The position numbers were made by a program, and so were the translations under genes. A stretch of 24,075 nt of DNA from Lentisphaeria bacterium UBA1724 (GTDB taxonomy: Bacteria; Verrucomicrobiota; Lentisphaeria; Oligosphaerales; Oligosphaeraceae). The stretch is taken from contig DCIO01000020.1 of assembly GCA_002315885.1 (NCBI GenBank), positions 1-24,075 of the forward strand, read 5' to 3'. Shown here piece by piece: positions 7,548 through 14,980 of the stretch. The stretch's first letter is position 1. Every line of letters starts with the position of its first letter. A model generated the notes under the pieces. The model had not been told where the DNA came from and made no database searches. It saw only the letters and a list, made by a program, of their open reading frames with translations.

Positions 7548-9125
7548 ATGGCAAAGAAAACTGTTGTTCAAGAGGCATTCAACCTCAACATTGACGAATA
7601 CCGCGAAAAAGTCTACGGCTGCTGGCTGGGCAAGAATATCGGCGGAACCCTGGGCGCACCCTTCGAAGGCGGCACCGAACTCACCGACCTCAAATTCTAC
7701 TACCAGGAAATGAACGGCGATCCCCTCCCCAACGACGACCTGGATCTCCAGCTCATCTGGCTCTGCATGGTGGAACGCTATGGGCTCTTCAATCTGAACT
7801 CCAGACTCTTCGGAGACCACTGGGCAAGCCACATCATCGGCCCCTGGAACGAATACTCCGTCTGCCACTACAATGTCCGAAACGGCTTCTATCCTCCCAT
7901 CTCCGGTGCCATCAACAACGACCACTGGAAGAACTCCAACGGCGCATGGATCCGCTCCGAAATCTGGGCGTGCCTCTGCCCCGGCAATCCCGATGCCGCC
8001 ATCAAATACGCCTATCTGGACTCCAGCTGCGACCACGCTAACGAAGGCATCTACGCAGAAATGTACACCGCCGCACTGGAATCCGCCGCATTCGTCATCT
8101 CCGACCTGCGTAAGCTGATTTCCATCGGTCTCTCAAAGGTGCCCAAGAACTCCTACGTCGCCAAATACGTCAAGATGGTCTGCGACTGCTATGACAAGGG
8201 CATCGATTGGAAGAAGGCACGACAGATGGTGGTGGACGACAACCTCAAGGACCTGGGATGGTTCATGGCACCCGCAAACGTGGCTTTCGCCACCCTGGGA
8301 CTCCTCTACGGAGAAGGCGATTTCGGAAAGACCATCTGCACCGCAGTCAACTGCGGAGATGACACCGACTGCACCGGTGCCACCGCGGGTGCAATCATGG
8401 GCATCATCTACGGTCGAAAGGCTATCCCCAAGAAGTGGTCCGACCCCATCGGCGACAAAATCCTCACCTGCGCCGTCAATAAGTTCGGTCTGCTTCAGAG
8501 ATTCCTCCCCGCGACGGTCCAGGAACTCACCGAACGGACCATCCGCGTGGCACTGGATTCCATGCACAGCAACCTGGCGTTCACTCCCATCAACGACAAG
8601 CCATTCGCCGCCCCCAAGGACGCCGTCAAGCGCCTCAGCCAGACCGACATGGCGGAAAAGATCTGGAAGAAGAATCCCTACCAGATGGATTACTTCCTGA
8701 CCAACTGCATGCTCCGCGTCATCTACGAGAACCCCATCGTGGAACCCGGAAAGCCCGTCCGCGTCCGCCTGGAAATCCGCAACCCAATCCTCTCCGAAGG
8801 CGAATTCATCTTCAATTGGATGATGCCCGAAGGCTGGACAGTGGACAAGCCACAGGGACGCACCAGCTCCAAGTGCTGGGTCTACGGCTATCAGGAATTC
8901 GTCATCACTCCCGGCGAATTCACGGAGGCAATCGAGTACGTCACCCTAGATGTCCGCATCCACGACCGGAACTTCCCCAACTACGTCTCCATCCCCTTCG
9001 AACTCAAGGGTTCCATATACTATCCCAAGAATTACCTGGAATCCGAATGCGATGAATACGAGGAGGAGGCATTCCGCGTCCGTCCGCTCATCAACAAGGC
9101 ACTCGGGAAAAACCCACAAGGTTGA
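7548..9125 (+). CDS. ADP-ribosylglycohydrolase-family protein with extra C-terminal domain
   Basis: Protein of 525 residues. The first ~330 match the ADP-ribosylglycohydrolase (ARH/DraG) fold: a KVYGCWLGKNIGG start (about 21-33), DDLDLQ (63-68) in place of the first acidic metal motif, SCDHANEGIYAEM (about 160-172) and NCGDDTDCTGATAGA (268-282), the second Asp-rich metal-binding motif. The remaining ~190 residues include a strand-rich stretch (VRVRLEIRNPI, then VTLDVRI) that looks like a beta-sandwich. Family members remove ADP-ribose from proteins or act on related N-glycosidic bonds in an Mg-dependent way. No signal peptide is visible, so it is cytoplasmic. The ATG at 7548 was chosen because the family start follows directly and the earlier in-frame ATG at 7419 lies inside the MFS gene. 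Its C-ending codon bias is stronger than that of the MFS gene. The transporter neighbour suggests a catabolic rather than regulatory role (inference). Confidence 0.88.
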   Translation: MAKKTVVQEAFNLNIDEYREKVYGCWLGKNIGGTLGAPFEGGTELTDLKFYYQEMNGDPLPNDDLDLQLIWLCMVERYGLFNLNSRLFGDHWASHIIGPWNEYSVCHYNVRNGFYPPISGAINNDHWKNSNGAWIRSEIWACLCPGNPDAAIKYAYLDSSCDHANEGIYAEMYTAALESAAFVISDLRKLISIGLSKVPKNSYVAKYVKMVCDCYDKGIDWKKARQMVVDDNLKDLGWFMAPANVAFATLGLLYGEGDFGKTICTAVNCGDDTDCTGATAGAIMGIIYGRKAIPKKWSDPIGDKILTCAVNKFGLLQRFLPATVQELTERTIRVALDSMHSNLAFTPINDKPFAAPKDAVKRLSQTDMAEKIWKKNPYQMDYFLTNCMLRVIYENPIVEPGKPVRVRLEIRNPILSEGEFIFNWMMPEGWTVDKPQGRTSSKCWVYGYQEFVITPGEFTEAIEYVTLDVRIHDRNFPNYVSIPFELKGSIYYPKNYLESECDEYEEEAFRVRPLINKALGKNPQG

Positions 9126-9139
9126 TTCCAATAGACGCC

Positions 9140-9177
9140 CAAAGGACACAACTGCAATCGCGCAGTTGTGTCCTTTG
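9140..9177 (+). terminator. Perfect 16-bp hairpin after the ADP-ribosylglycohydrolase-family gene
   Basis: Arms 9140-9155 (caaaggacacaactgc) and 9162-9177 are fully complementary around a 6-base loop. There is no long T tract after the hairpin, only T residues within the descending arm, so it may be a partial terminator or an mRNA-stabilising hairpin. It lies 15 bases after the stop codon. Confidence 0.6.
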
Positions 9178-9215
9178 AGAAAATACTCCCTCTTCAGCAC
9201 AGAGACCTCCCTTTC

Positions 9216-10508
9216 ATGATCTCCAAATTCGCCAACGCAATACTTCTCCTGCTTCTCCTATCCACACCCGCCTTCGCACAGTCCATCCCCTCCTGGAGAC
9301 TGCAACTGGCGGACTTCGCCAAAATGGAAAAGTGGCAGAAGGAAAAACTCCCCACCCCGACCATTACGGGCGAGGCACTGGACGAGGCAATTGACGCGGC
9401 GGGGCTGTACATCATGAACCAGCAATTCCCCGAGGGGAATTTCCACTACGCCTACGAATTCACCACGAAGACCGAAGACGAGGACGACAACCAGGTCCGC
9501 CAGGCAGGCGCCACCTGGGCAGTCGCAAATCTCTGCCGAGACCGCTTTACGGAACCACTCCGCAGAAGCGCATTGCTGGCACTGGATTTCTTCATCCACA
9601 ACCAGCGGGGACTGCCGGATTCCACGCAGGTGGTGACGACCTACAAGGCCGAACCGCGCATCCGAACCGGAATGGTCGCGCTGTTCTGCATCTCACTCAT
9701 CGATTTCCTGGATGGACAGGATAAATACATCACTGCCGCACAGAAAGAACCCTTCATCACCGCACTCCAGAATAACCTGAAATTCCTCAAATTCCAAGAA
9801 CTGCCCAATGGCTCCTGGAGAGAAGACTATGAACTGAATGCACCTAGACTCCCGGAGGAATTCGCACCATTCTCACCCTATTTCGACGGCGAATCGCTCC
9901 TGGCTTATCTCTTCGCTTTGAGATACTACCGAAAACACCCCGAATACACTCCGCCAATCCAACTGGAGGAACGCATCCAGGACGCACTGCCGAAACTACT
10001 CAGCAAATATACCGTGGAGTGCTTCGTCCCCGGCGGTGACACCGATTTCACCAAGGGCTTCTATCAGTGGGGATGCATGTCCTGCGCCATGGCATCCGAA
10101 CTCTTCCCCGATGACGAAAACCTCCAGAAGCTCTGTCTGGACGGCGTGCTGGCACTGACGTGGTGGCAGCTCCTGGACCATAAGCTGCTGGACCGACAGG
10201 GCAATACCGGCTATGCCGTCGAGGGACTGGTCTCCGCTTTCATCCTGGCGCAAAAGGCGGGCCGGGAGCACGATGCCCAGGTCATCAAAGACGCCATTGA
10301 TGTCGTTCTCGCAAGAATCATGACCTGGCAAGTCGGCGGCCCCTTCCACAAATTCAATCCATTCTTCAAGGAATGGGACGGGAAGATCCCCGACAAGGCC
10401 TTCGGCGGCATCACTTCCGCCCAGGACTCGGGATATATCCGCATTGACATCGTCCAGCATCAGCTCCATGCGATGCTTATGGCTCGAAAGTATATTTATC
10501 AGGACTAG
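9216..10508 (+). CDS. Secreted alpha-helical (toroid-like) protein of unknown function
   Basis: Protein of 430 residues with a clear signal peptide: MISKF, a poly-Leu core, and AFA before Gln22. The mature part is helical, with repeated segments of small and aromatic residues such as DNQVRQAGATWAVANL (about 91-106), GSWREDY, FDGESLLAYLFALRYY and QGNTGYAVEGL, and a conserved-looking C-terminal RIDIVQHQLHAML. This pattern resembles alpha/alpha-toroid proteins (prenyltransferase/squalene-cyclase-like, glycan lyases and epimerases), but I cannot assign a family or activity. The ATG at 9216 was chosen because it begins the signal peptide. Its TAG stop overlaps the GTG start of the downstream kinase by one base (TAGTG), which implies translational coupling. 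Confidence 0.75.
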   Translation: MISKFANAILLLLLLSTPAFAQSIPSWRLQLADFAKMEKWQKEKLPTPTITGEALDEAIDAAGLYIMNQQFPEGNFHYAYEFTTKTEDEDDNQVRQAGATWAVANLCRDRFTEPLRRSALLALDFFIHNQRGLPDSTQVVTTYKAEPRIRTGMVALFCISLIDFLDGQDKYITAAQKEPFITALQNNLKFLKFQELPNGSWREDYELNAPRLPEEFAPFSPYFDGESLLAYLFALRYYRKHPEYTPPIQLEERIQDALPKLLSKYTVECFVPGGDTDFTKGFYQWGCMSCAMASELFPDDENLQKLCLDGVLALTWWQLLDHKLLDRQGNTGYAVEGLVSAFILAQKAGREHDAQVIKDAIDVVLARIMTWQVGGPFHKFNPFFKEWDGKIPDKAFGGITSAQDSGYIRIDIVQHQLHAMLMARKYIYQD

Positions 10509-12343
10509 TGGCAGACAAACCCTCCAAAACCGAATTTTCTCTGAATGCCCTGGAAAAGACCAGCATCGGTCTGCCCGAGAACGAGACCATCACGCTCAAT
10601 GCCACCAGGCACGAACGAGCACACGCTTTCGTCCGAGAAAAATTCCTGGAAGGGAAATGGCGTCCATTTACTCCACTTCCGCCTAGCGTAGATCCCAAGC
10701 AGGTCCCTGGATGTACCCTCCAGGCCGTCATCGGAACCGGCGGCATGGGCACCGTCTATCTTGCCAAGCAGAACGCCCTGAATCGGCAGGTGGCCGTGAA
10801 AGTCCTGAATGCCAAGATGGCAAATGACCCGGGCTTTATCAGCAAACTGCGCCAGGAGGCCCAGATTATGGGCACCCTCACCCATCCCAATCTGGTGGGA
10901 TGCCATGATATCATCGTCTCCAAAGATGGCACTAGCCTCCTCATGGAGTACATCCCGGGACACCTGAATGCCCGGACACTTGTGAGACTGCTGGGCCCCA
11001 TGCCCGAAAACTACGTGGCACTCGTGCTGCTGGCCGCCGCAAAAGGCCTGGCATACGCCTACGAAAAGGGCTACACCCACCGCGATGTAAAACCAGATAA
11101 CCTGCTCTTCGCTTTCACGGAAGACAGACCACCGCAGTCCTATCAGGAACTCTTCGAATCACCGGATTTCCGCGTCGCTATCTGCGATTTCGGCATCGCA
11201 TCCACAAAAAAGAACCTCCTGGACTACGCAAAGGAGGCAGTCCAGGAAGCAAAGGAAAATGACAACATCGAAGAGCTCAACCCCATCATCGGAAGCCCAC
11301 TCTACATGGCACCAGAACAGGCCATCAGCCCGGAAAATGTGGACTGCCGGAGCGATATCTATTCCCTGGCCGCCACCGCATTCTTCCTGCTGACGGGACA
11401 ACCGCCCTTCCCTGGAAAAGTCATCGAAGAAATCATCGCGGTTAAGACGCAGCTGGACCTGCCCACCCCCGTCCCACCCGCACACCCATTGGACCACGAA
11501 TTCGCGCGCATCCTGGCAAAAATGGGCGCGGTTCAGCAGGAAGACCGCTTCCAAAACTACGACGCACTGCTGGAAAGACTGGAAGCGCTGGCCGCACCCT
11601 ATTCCGCAAATACCTCCTTCCGTATCCTCACACGACGATATCGGAAATTCCTCCGAAAGGCGCTGGCTATCGCCATCGCATTCGGGTTCCTTTGCGTAGC
11701 AGGACTATACTCATATACTTGGTGGGTAGAACATTATGAGGATAGACTCTTTATCAGCACCGTCAATCTGGCAAACTGGACAGGGGCACTCTCCACCTGG
11801 AAACAGACTTTCGATGCAGGACATCCCATGATCATCGCAAACGAAAAGTCCGAACCCATTACCTTCCGAGAAACCATCCAGCCTGGCGAAAATTTCCGCA
11901 TCTCCCTCAGTCTTCAGGAAATCGGACTGATTTCCATGGTACTCCATCAACAAGGACACCCCGAAAACGTCCTCCTCAAAATCACTTGCTATCGAAAATT
12001 CAACGGAAATACCATCCAGATGGATGTGCTTGACCCCAAAAAAGACGACGGAAGCCTCACACCACTCCCAATACCAGTCGCGCTGCCAGATACACTCTCC
12101 CAATGGATCAGCCTCCGCATCCAATACGACAAAGGACACGCTATCCTCTGGAATCGCGATACGCCACTGGGTGTCGCGCACTTCAATTCCACCACTTTCA
12201 ACAATATCCCCACCGAATTCACAATCACAAAAGTGAGCTGCCAACAGGTACGCTTCAATAACATCGCACACATCAGACAAAAATACACCAACCGAATGAA
12301 GGACGGCTTGGAACGGGATGACATGGCTACACAACACGATTGA
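10508..12343 (+). CDS. Transmembrane Ser/Thr protein kinase (Hanks/PknB type) with extracytoplasmic C-terminal domain
   Basis: Protein of 611 residues starting with GTG that overlaps the previous stop. After a ~70-residue N-terminal region comes a complete kinase domain: glycine loop GTGGMGTVY (76-84), catalytic Lys98 in VAVKVL, Glu117, HRDVKPDN (191-198), DFG (227-229) and APE (268-270). The activation segment is long, about 40 residues, with an acidic and Lys-rich insert, and there is a further ~15-residue insert before DFG. A single TM segment lies at about 384-406 and is followed by ~205 residues outside the membrane. This tail is strand-rich and may be a LamG/DUF1080-like jelly roll (tentative). 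All catalytic residues are present, so activity is expected. No PASTA domains. Coupling to the secreted-protein gene suggests a shared periplasmic process (inference). Confidence 0.92.
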   Translation: MADKPSKTEFSLNALEKTSIGLPENETITLNATRHERAHAFVREKFLEGKWRPFTPLPPSVDPKQVPGCTLQAVIGTGGMGTVYLAKQNALNRQVAVKVLNAKMANDPGFISKLRQEAQIMGTLTHPNLVGCHDIIVSKDGTSLLMEYIPGHLNARTLVRLLGPMPENYVALVLLAAAKGLAYAYEKGYTHRDVKPDNLLFAFTEDRPPQSYQELFESPDFRVAICDFGIASTKKNLLDYAKEAVQEAKENDNIEELNPIIGSPLYMAPEQAISPENVDCRSDIYSLAATAFFLLTGQPPFPGKVIEEIIAVKTQLDLPTPVPPAHPLDHEFARILAKMGAVQQEDRFQNYDALLERLEALAAPYSANTSFRILTRRYRKFLRKALAIAIAFGFLCVAGLYSYTWWVEHYEDRLFISTVNLANWTGALSTWKQTFDAGHPMIIANEKSEPITFRETIQPGENFRISLSLQEIGLISMVLHQQGHPENVLLKITCYRKFNGNTIQMDVLDPKKDDGSLTPLPIPVALPDTLSQWISLRIQYDKGHAILWNRDTPLGVAHFNSTTFNNIPTEFTITKVSCQQVRFNNIAHIRQKYTNRMKDGLERDDMATQHD

Positions 12344-12395
12344 TGACCAGAAAATCCCATCAAGATAGATTCCTTCCCCTTTTCTGATGATAATT

Positions 12396-12425
12396 TTGGG
12401 TAAAACTGACCAACGAGGCTATATT
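12396..12425 (+). promoter_or_regulatory. Candidate promoter of the hydCBA operon
   Basis: TTGGGT at 12396-12401 and TATATT at 12420-12425 are separated by 18 bases, predicting a start near 12432 and a leader of about 80 bases. This fits the strong expression implied by codon use in the following genes. Pattern-based call. Confidence 0.45.
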
Positions 12426-12436
12426 ACCCAGAATGA

Positions 12437-12473
12437 CCCGATTCTGTCGGGAGAACTCTTTTTTTTGTTTTTT
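12437..12473 (+). terminator. Hairpin plus T tract in the hydCBA leader (attenuator or upstream terminator)
   Basis: A 5-bp hairpin, cccga (12437-12441) and tcggg (12447-12451), is followed 7 bases later by eight T's (12459-12466) and then six more (12468-12473). The stem is short and the T tract is offset, so this could terminate read-through from the kinase gene, act as a leader attenuator, or be only a U-rich leader. Confidence 0.3.
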
Positions 12474-12513
12474 CCCCAGTCCGTTCCACCCATAAACCAA
12501 GGTAAAACCACCT

Positions 12514-13032
12514 ATGTGCTGCTGCACCAATCTCTCTGAAGGCGCCAAGGCGAAATTCGCCGAATTGGATGCCTTTATTGACGGTCTTGGCATCGTGGCC
12601 GACGACGAACGCCGCCGTGGCCGCCTGATCCAGGTCCTGCATAAGGCCCAGGCTATCTTCGGATACCTGCCCCGCGAAGTCCAGAAACACGTCGCTGACA
12701 AGCTTATCCTGACGGAAGCCCAGGTCTCTGGCGTTGTGAGCTTCTACAACTATTTCACCACCGAGCCCAAAGGCAAGTATCGCGTTGACGTGTGCCTGGG
12801 CACCGCGTGCTATGTGAAGGGCTCCGAGCGCGTCCTCCAGGAAATCGAGCGCGTCCTGGGCGTCAAGGCCGATACCGTCCCCACCGCAGATGGTCTCTTC
12901 TCCATCAGCGCCCTGCGTTGCGTGGGTGCCTGCGGTCTGGCTCCTGTCATGGTCGTGAACGGCAAGGTCTACGGCAAAGTGACCCCCGCAAAGGCTGTCG
13001 AAATCATCAACGAATACAAGGCGAAGGGCTGA
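12514..13032 (+). CDS. hydC: Hydrogenase subunit HydC (NuoE-like, [2Fe-2S] thioredoxin fold)
   Basis: Protein of 172 residues, the normal length for NuoE/HydC. The N-terminal helical part (about 10-80) ends in a VSFYNYF motif, and the thioredoxin-like ferredoxin domain holds the four cluster Cys: Cys94 and Cys99 (CLGTAC), Cys136 and Cys140 (CVGACG). In trimeric hydrogenases this subunit works with HydB in electron transfer at the NADH module. It starts the operon; hydB follows after 3 bases. An AAGG element lies ~13 bases before the ATG, a rather long spacing. The protein begins with Met followed by three consecutive Cys, which is unusual and not explained by the known cluster. Codon use is strongly biased toward C-ending and GGT/CGT codons, as in highly expressed genes. 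Confidence 0.93.
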   Translation: MCCCTNLSEGAKAKFAELDAFIDGLGIVADDERRRGRLIQVLHKAQAIFGYLPREVQKHVADKLILTEAQVSGVVSFYNYFTTEPKGKYRVDVCLGTACYVKGSERVLQEIERVLGVKADTVPTADGLFSISALRCVGACGLAPVMVVNGKVYGKVTPAKAVEIINEYKAKG

Positions 13033-13035
13033 GCT

Positions 13036-14967
13036 ATGAACAAGATTACCAATCGTAATGAACTGCTTGCGGCCTTCGAGGCCTGCAAGGGCAAGCTCGC
13101 TCTCCGTTGCACGAACGAGCACGACATCAACTCCACCAAGAAGGAACTGCTCTGCTGCGGCGGTACCGGATGCCACGCATCCAACTCCCCCGACCTGATG
13201 CAGAACCTCCGGGACGCAATCGAAAAGGCGGGTCTCTCCGCTGACGTCAAGGTCGTCCAGACTGGCTGCTTCGGCTTCTGCGCCCAGGGCCCCATCGTCA
13301 AGGTCATGCCTGACAACGTCTTCTACGTCCAGGTCACTCCCGAAGATGCCCAGGAAATCGTCGAGAAGCACATCGTCGGCCACCAGCTGGTGGAGCGCCT
13401 GCTCTACGTGGAGCCCATGCTGAAGGAGCGCATCCAGGACTATGCCAAGATGCCCTTCTATGCCAAGCAGCAGCGTATCGCTCTGCGTAACTGCGGCATG
13501 ATCAATCCCGAGGATATCACCGAGTACATCGCTGCCGAGGGTTACCAGGGCCTGGCAAAGGCACTCTTTGACATGGACCGCGCTGGCGTCGTCCAGGAAG
13601 TCCTCAATTCCGGTATCTGCGGCCGTGGTGGTGCAGGCTTCCCCACTGGTATGAAGTGGAAGATTGCCGCCAGCACCCAGGCTGACGAAAAGTACATCGT
13701 CTGCAATGCGGACGAAGGCGACCCCGGTGCCTTCATGGATCGTTCCATCATGGAAGGCGACCCCAACAGCATCATCGAGGCCATGGCCATCGGTGGTTAC
13801 GCCATCGGCGCCCAGCACGGTCTCGTCTACATCCGTGCCGAGTATCCCCTGGCCGTCCATCGTCTCCAGACCGCCATCAACCAGGCCCGTGAAATGGGTC
13901 TCCTGGGCCAGAACATCATGGGCACCGACTTCTGCTTCGACATCGACATCAAACTGGGTGCCGGTGCATTCGTCTGCGGTGAAGAGACTGCTCTGATCCA
14001 CTCCATGGAAGGTATGCGTGGTGAACCCACCACCAAACCCCCGTTCCCCGCAAACGTGGGCGGCGGCTACTGGGGCTGCTCCACCAACGTCAACAACGTG
14101 GAAACCTACGCTTCCATCCCCGTCATCATGACCAAGGGCGCCAAGTGGTATGCCAAGATCGGTAACTGGCAGCCCCAGCTGGATGAGAATGGCAACTTCG
14201 TCAAGACCATCAGCGGCAATGCTGGTACCAAGGTCTTCGCACTGGCTGGCCAGATCAACAACGTGGGTCTGGTGGAAGTCCCCATGGGCACCACCCTCCG
14301 CGAAATCATCTACGATGTGGGCGGCGGCATCTCCGGCGGACGCGAATTCAAGGCCGTCCAGACCGGTGGCCCTTCCGGTGGCTGCATCACCAAGGAAAAC
14401 CTGGATACACCCATCGATTACGGTAACCTGGGCAAGATCGGCTCCATGATGGGATCCGGCGGTATGATCGTCCTCTCCGACAAGGACTGCATGCCCGCTA
14501 TGGCGAAGTTCTACTTGGGCTTCACAAAGGACGAGTCCTGCGGCAAGTGCACTCCCTGCCGTATCGGTACCCGACGCATGCTGGAAATGCTGGAAAAGAT
14601 CTGCGACGGAAATGGCACCGAGGAGACTCTGGTCGAACTCGAAAAGCTCGCCAATACCATCCGTGATACCGCACTGTGCGGACTGGGACAGACTGCCCCC
14701 AACCCCATCCTCAGCACGCTGAGATACTTCAAGGACGAGTATATCGCCCACGTCGTCAACAAGAAGTGCCCCGCCGGCACCTGCCAGAAGCTCTACACTC
14801 TCCGCATCACCGATGGTTGCATCGGATGCACCAAGTGCAAGAGAAACTGCCCCGTCGGCGCCATCACCGGCGAACTCAAACAGCAGCACACCATCGATCC
14901 CAACAAGTGCATCAAGTGCGGTGCCTGTATCGACGGATGCCCCAAGAAAGCCATCGTTAAGGAGTAG
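13036..14967 (+). CDS. hydB: Hydrogenase subunit HydB (NuoF-like NADH/FMN subunit with extra Fe-S domains)
   Basis: Protein of 643 residues, full length for HydB. The N-terminal thioredoxin-like [2Fe-2S] domain carries Cys41/46 and Cys78/82. The NuoF core has RGGAGFPTG (197-205) and NADEGDPGAF (224-233) for FMN and NADH, then an SLBB-like region. A [4Fe-4S] cluster is formed by SCGKCTPC (502, 505, 508) plus Cys548. A C-terminal 2x[4Fe-4S] ferredoxin follows, with CIGCTKCKRNC (595-605) and CIKCGACIDGC (625-635). It is the NAD(H)-reacting subunit of the cytoplasmic trimeric complex and the proposed site of flavin-based electron bifurcation. hydA follows after 13 bases. Confidence 0.96.
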   Translation: MNKITNRNELLAAFEACKGKLALRCTNEHDINSTKKELLCCGGTGCHASNSPDLMQNLRDAIEKAGLSADVKVVQTGCFGFCAQGPIVKVMPDNVFYVQVTPEDAQEIVEKHIVGHQLVERLLYVEPMLKERIQDYAKMPFYAKQQRIALRNCGMINPEDITEYIAAEGYQGLAKALFDMDRAGVVQEVLNSGICGRGGAGFPTGMKWKIAASTQADEKYIVCNADEGDPGAFMDRSIMEGDPNSIIEAMAIGGYAIGAQHGLVYIRAEYPLAVHRLQTAINQAREMGLLGQNIMGTDFCFDIDIKLGAGAFVCGEETALIHSMEGMRGEPTTKPPFPANVGGGYWGCSTNVNNVETYASIPVIMTKGAKWYAKIGNWQPQLDENGNFVKTISGNAGTKVFALAGQINNVGLVEVPMGTTLREIIYDVGGGISGGREFKAVQTGGPSGGCITKENLDTPIDYGNLGKIGSMMGSGGMIVLSDKDCMPAMAKFYLGFTKDESCGKCTPCRIGTRRMLEMLEKICDGNGTEETLVELEKLANTIRDTALCGLGQTAPNPILSTLRYFKDEYIAHVVNKKCPAGTCQKLYTLRITDGCIGCTKCKRNCPVGAITGELKQQHTIDPNKCIKCGACIDGCPKKAIVKE

Positions 14968-14980
14968 AGAGGGAATAAAA

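Noticed and set aside
13036..14967. hydC/hydB as part of a respiratory complex I (nuoE/nuoF)
   Set aside because: The third gene is an [FeFe]-hydrogenase catalytic subunit, no other nuo genes follow, and the extra C-terminal ferredoxin domain of the second protein is typical of HydB.
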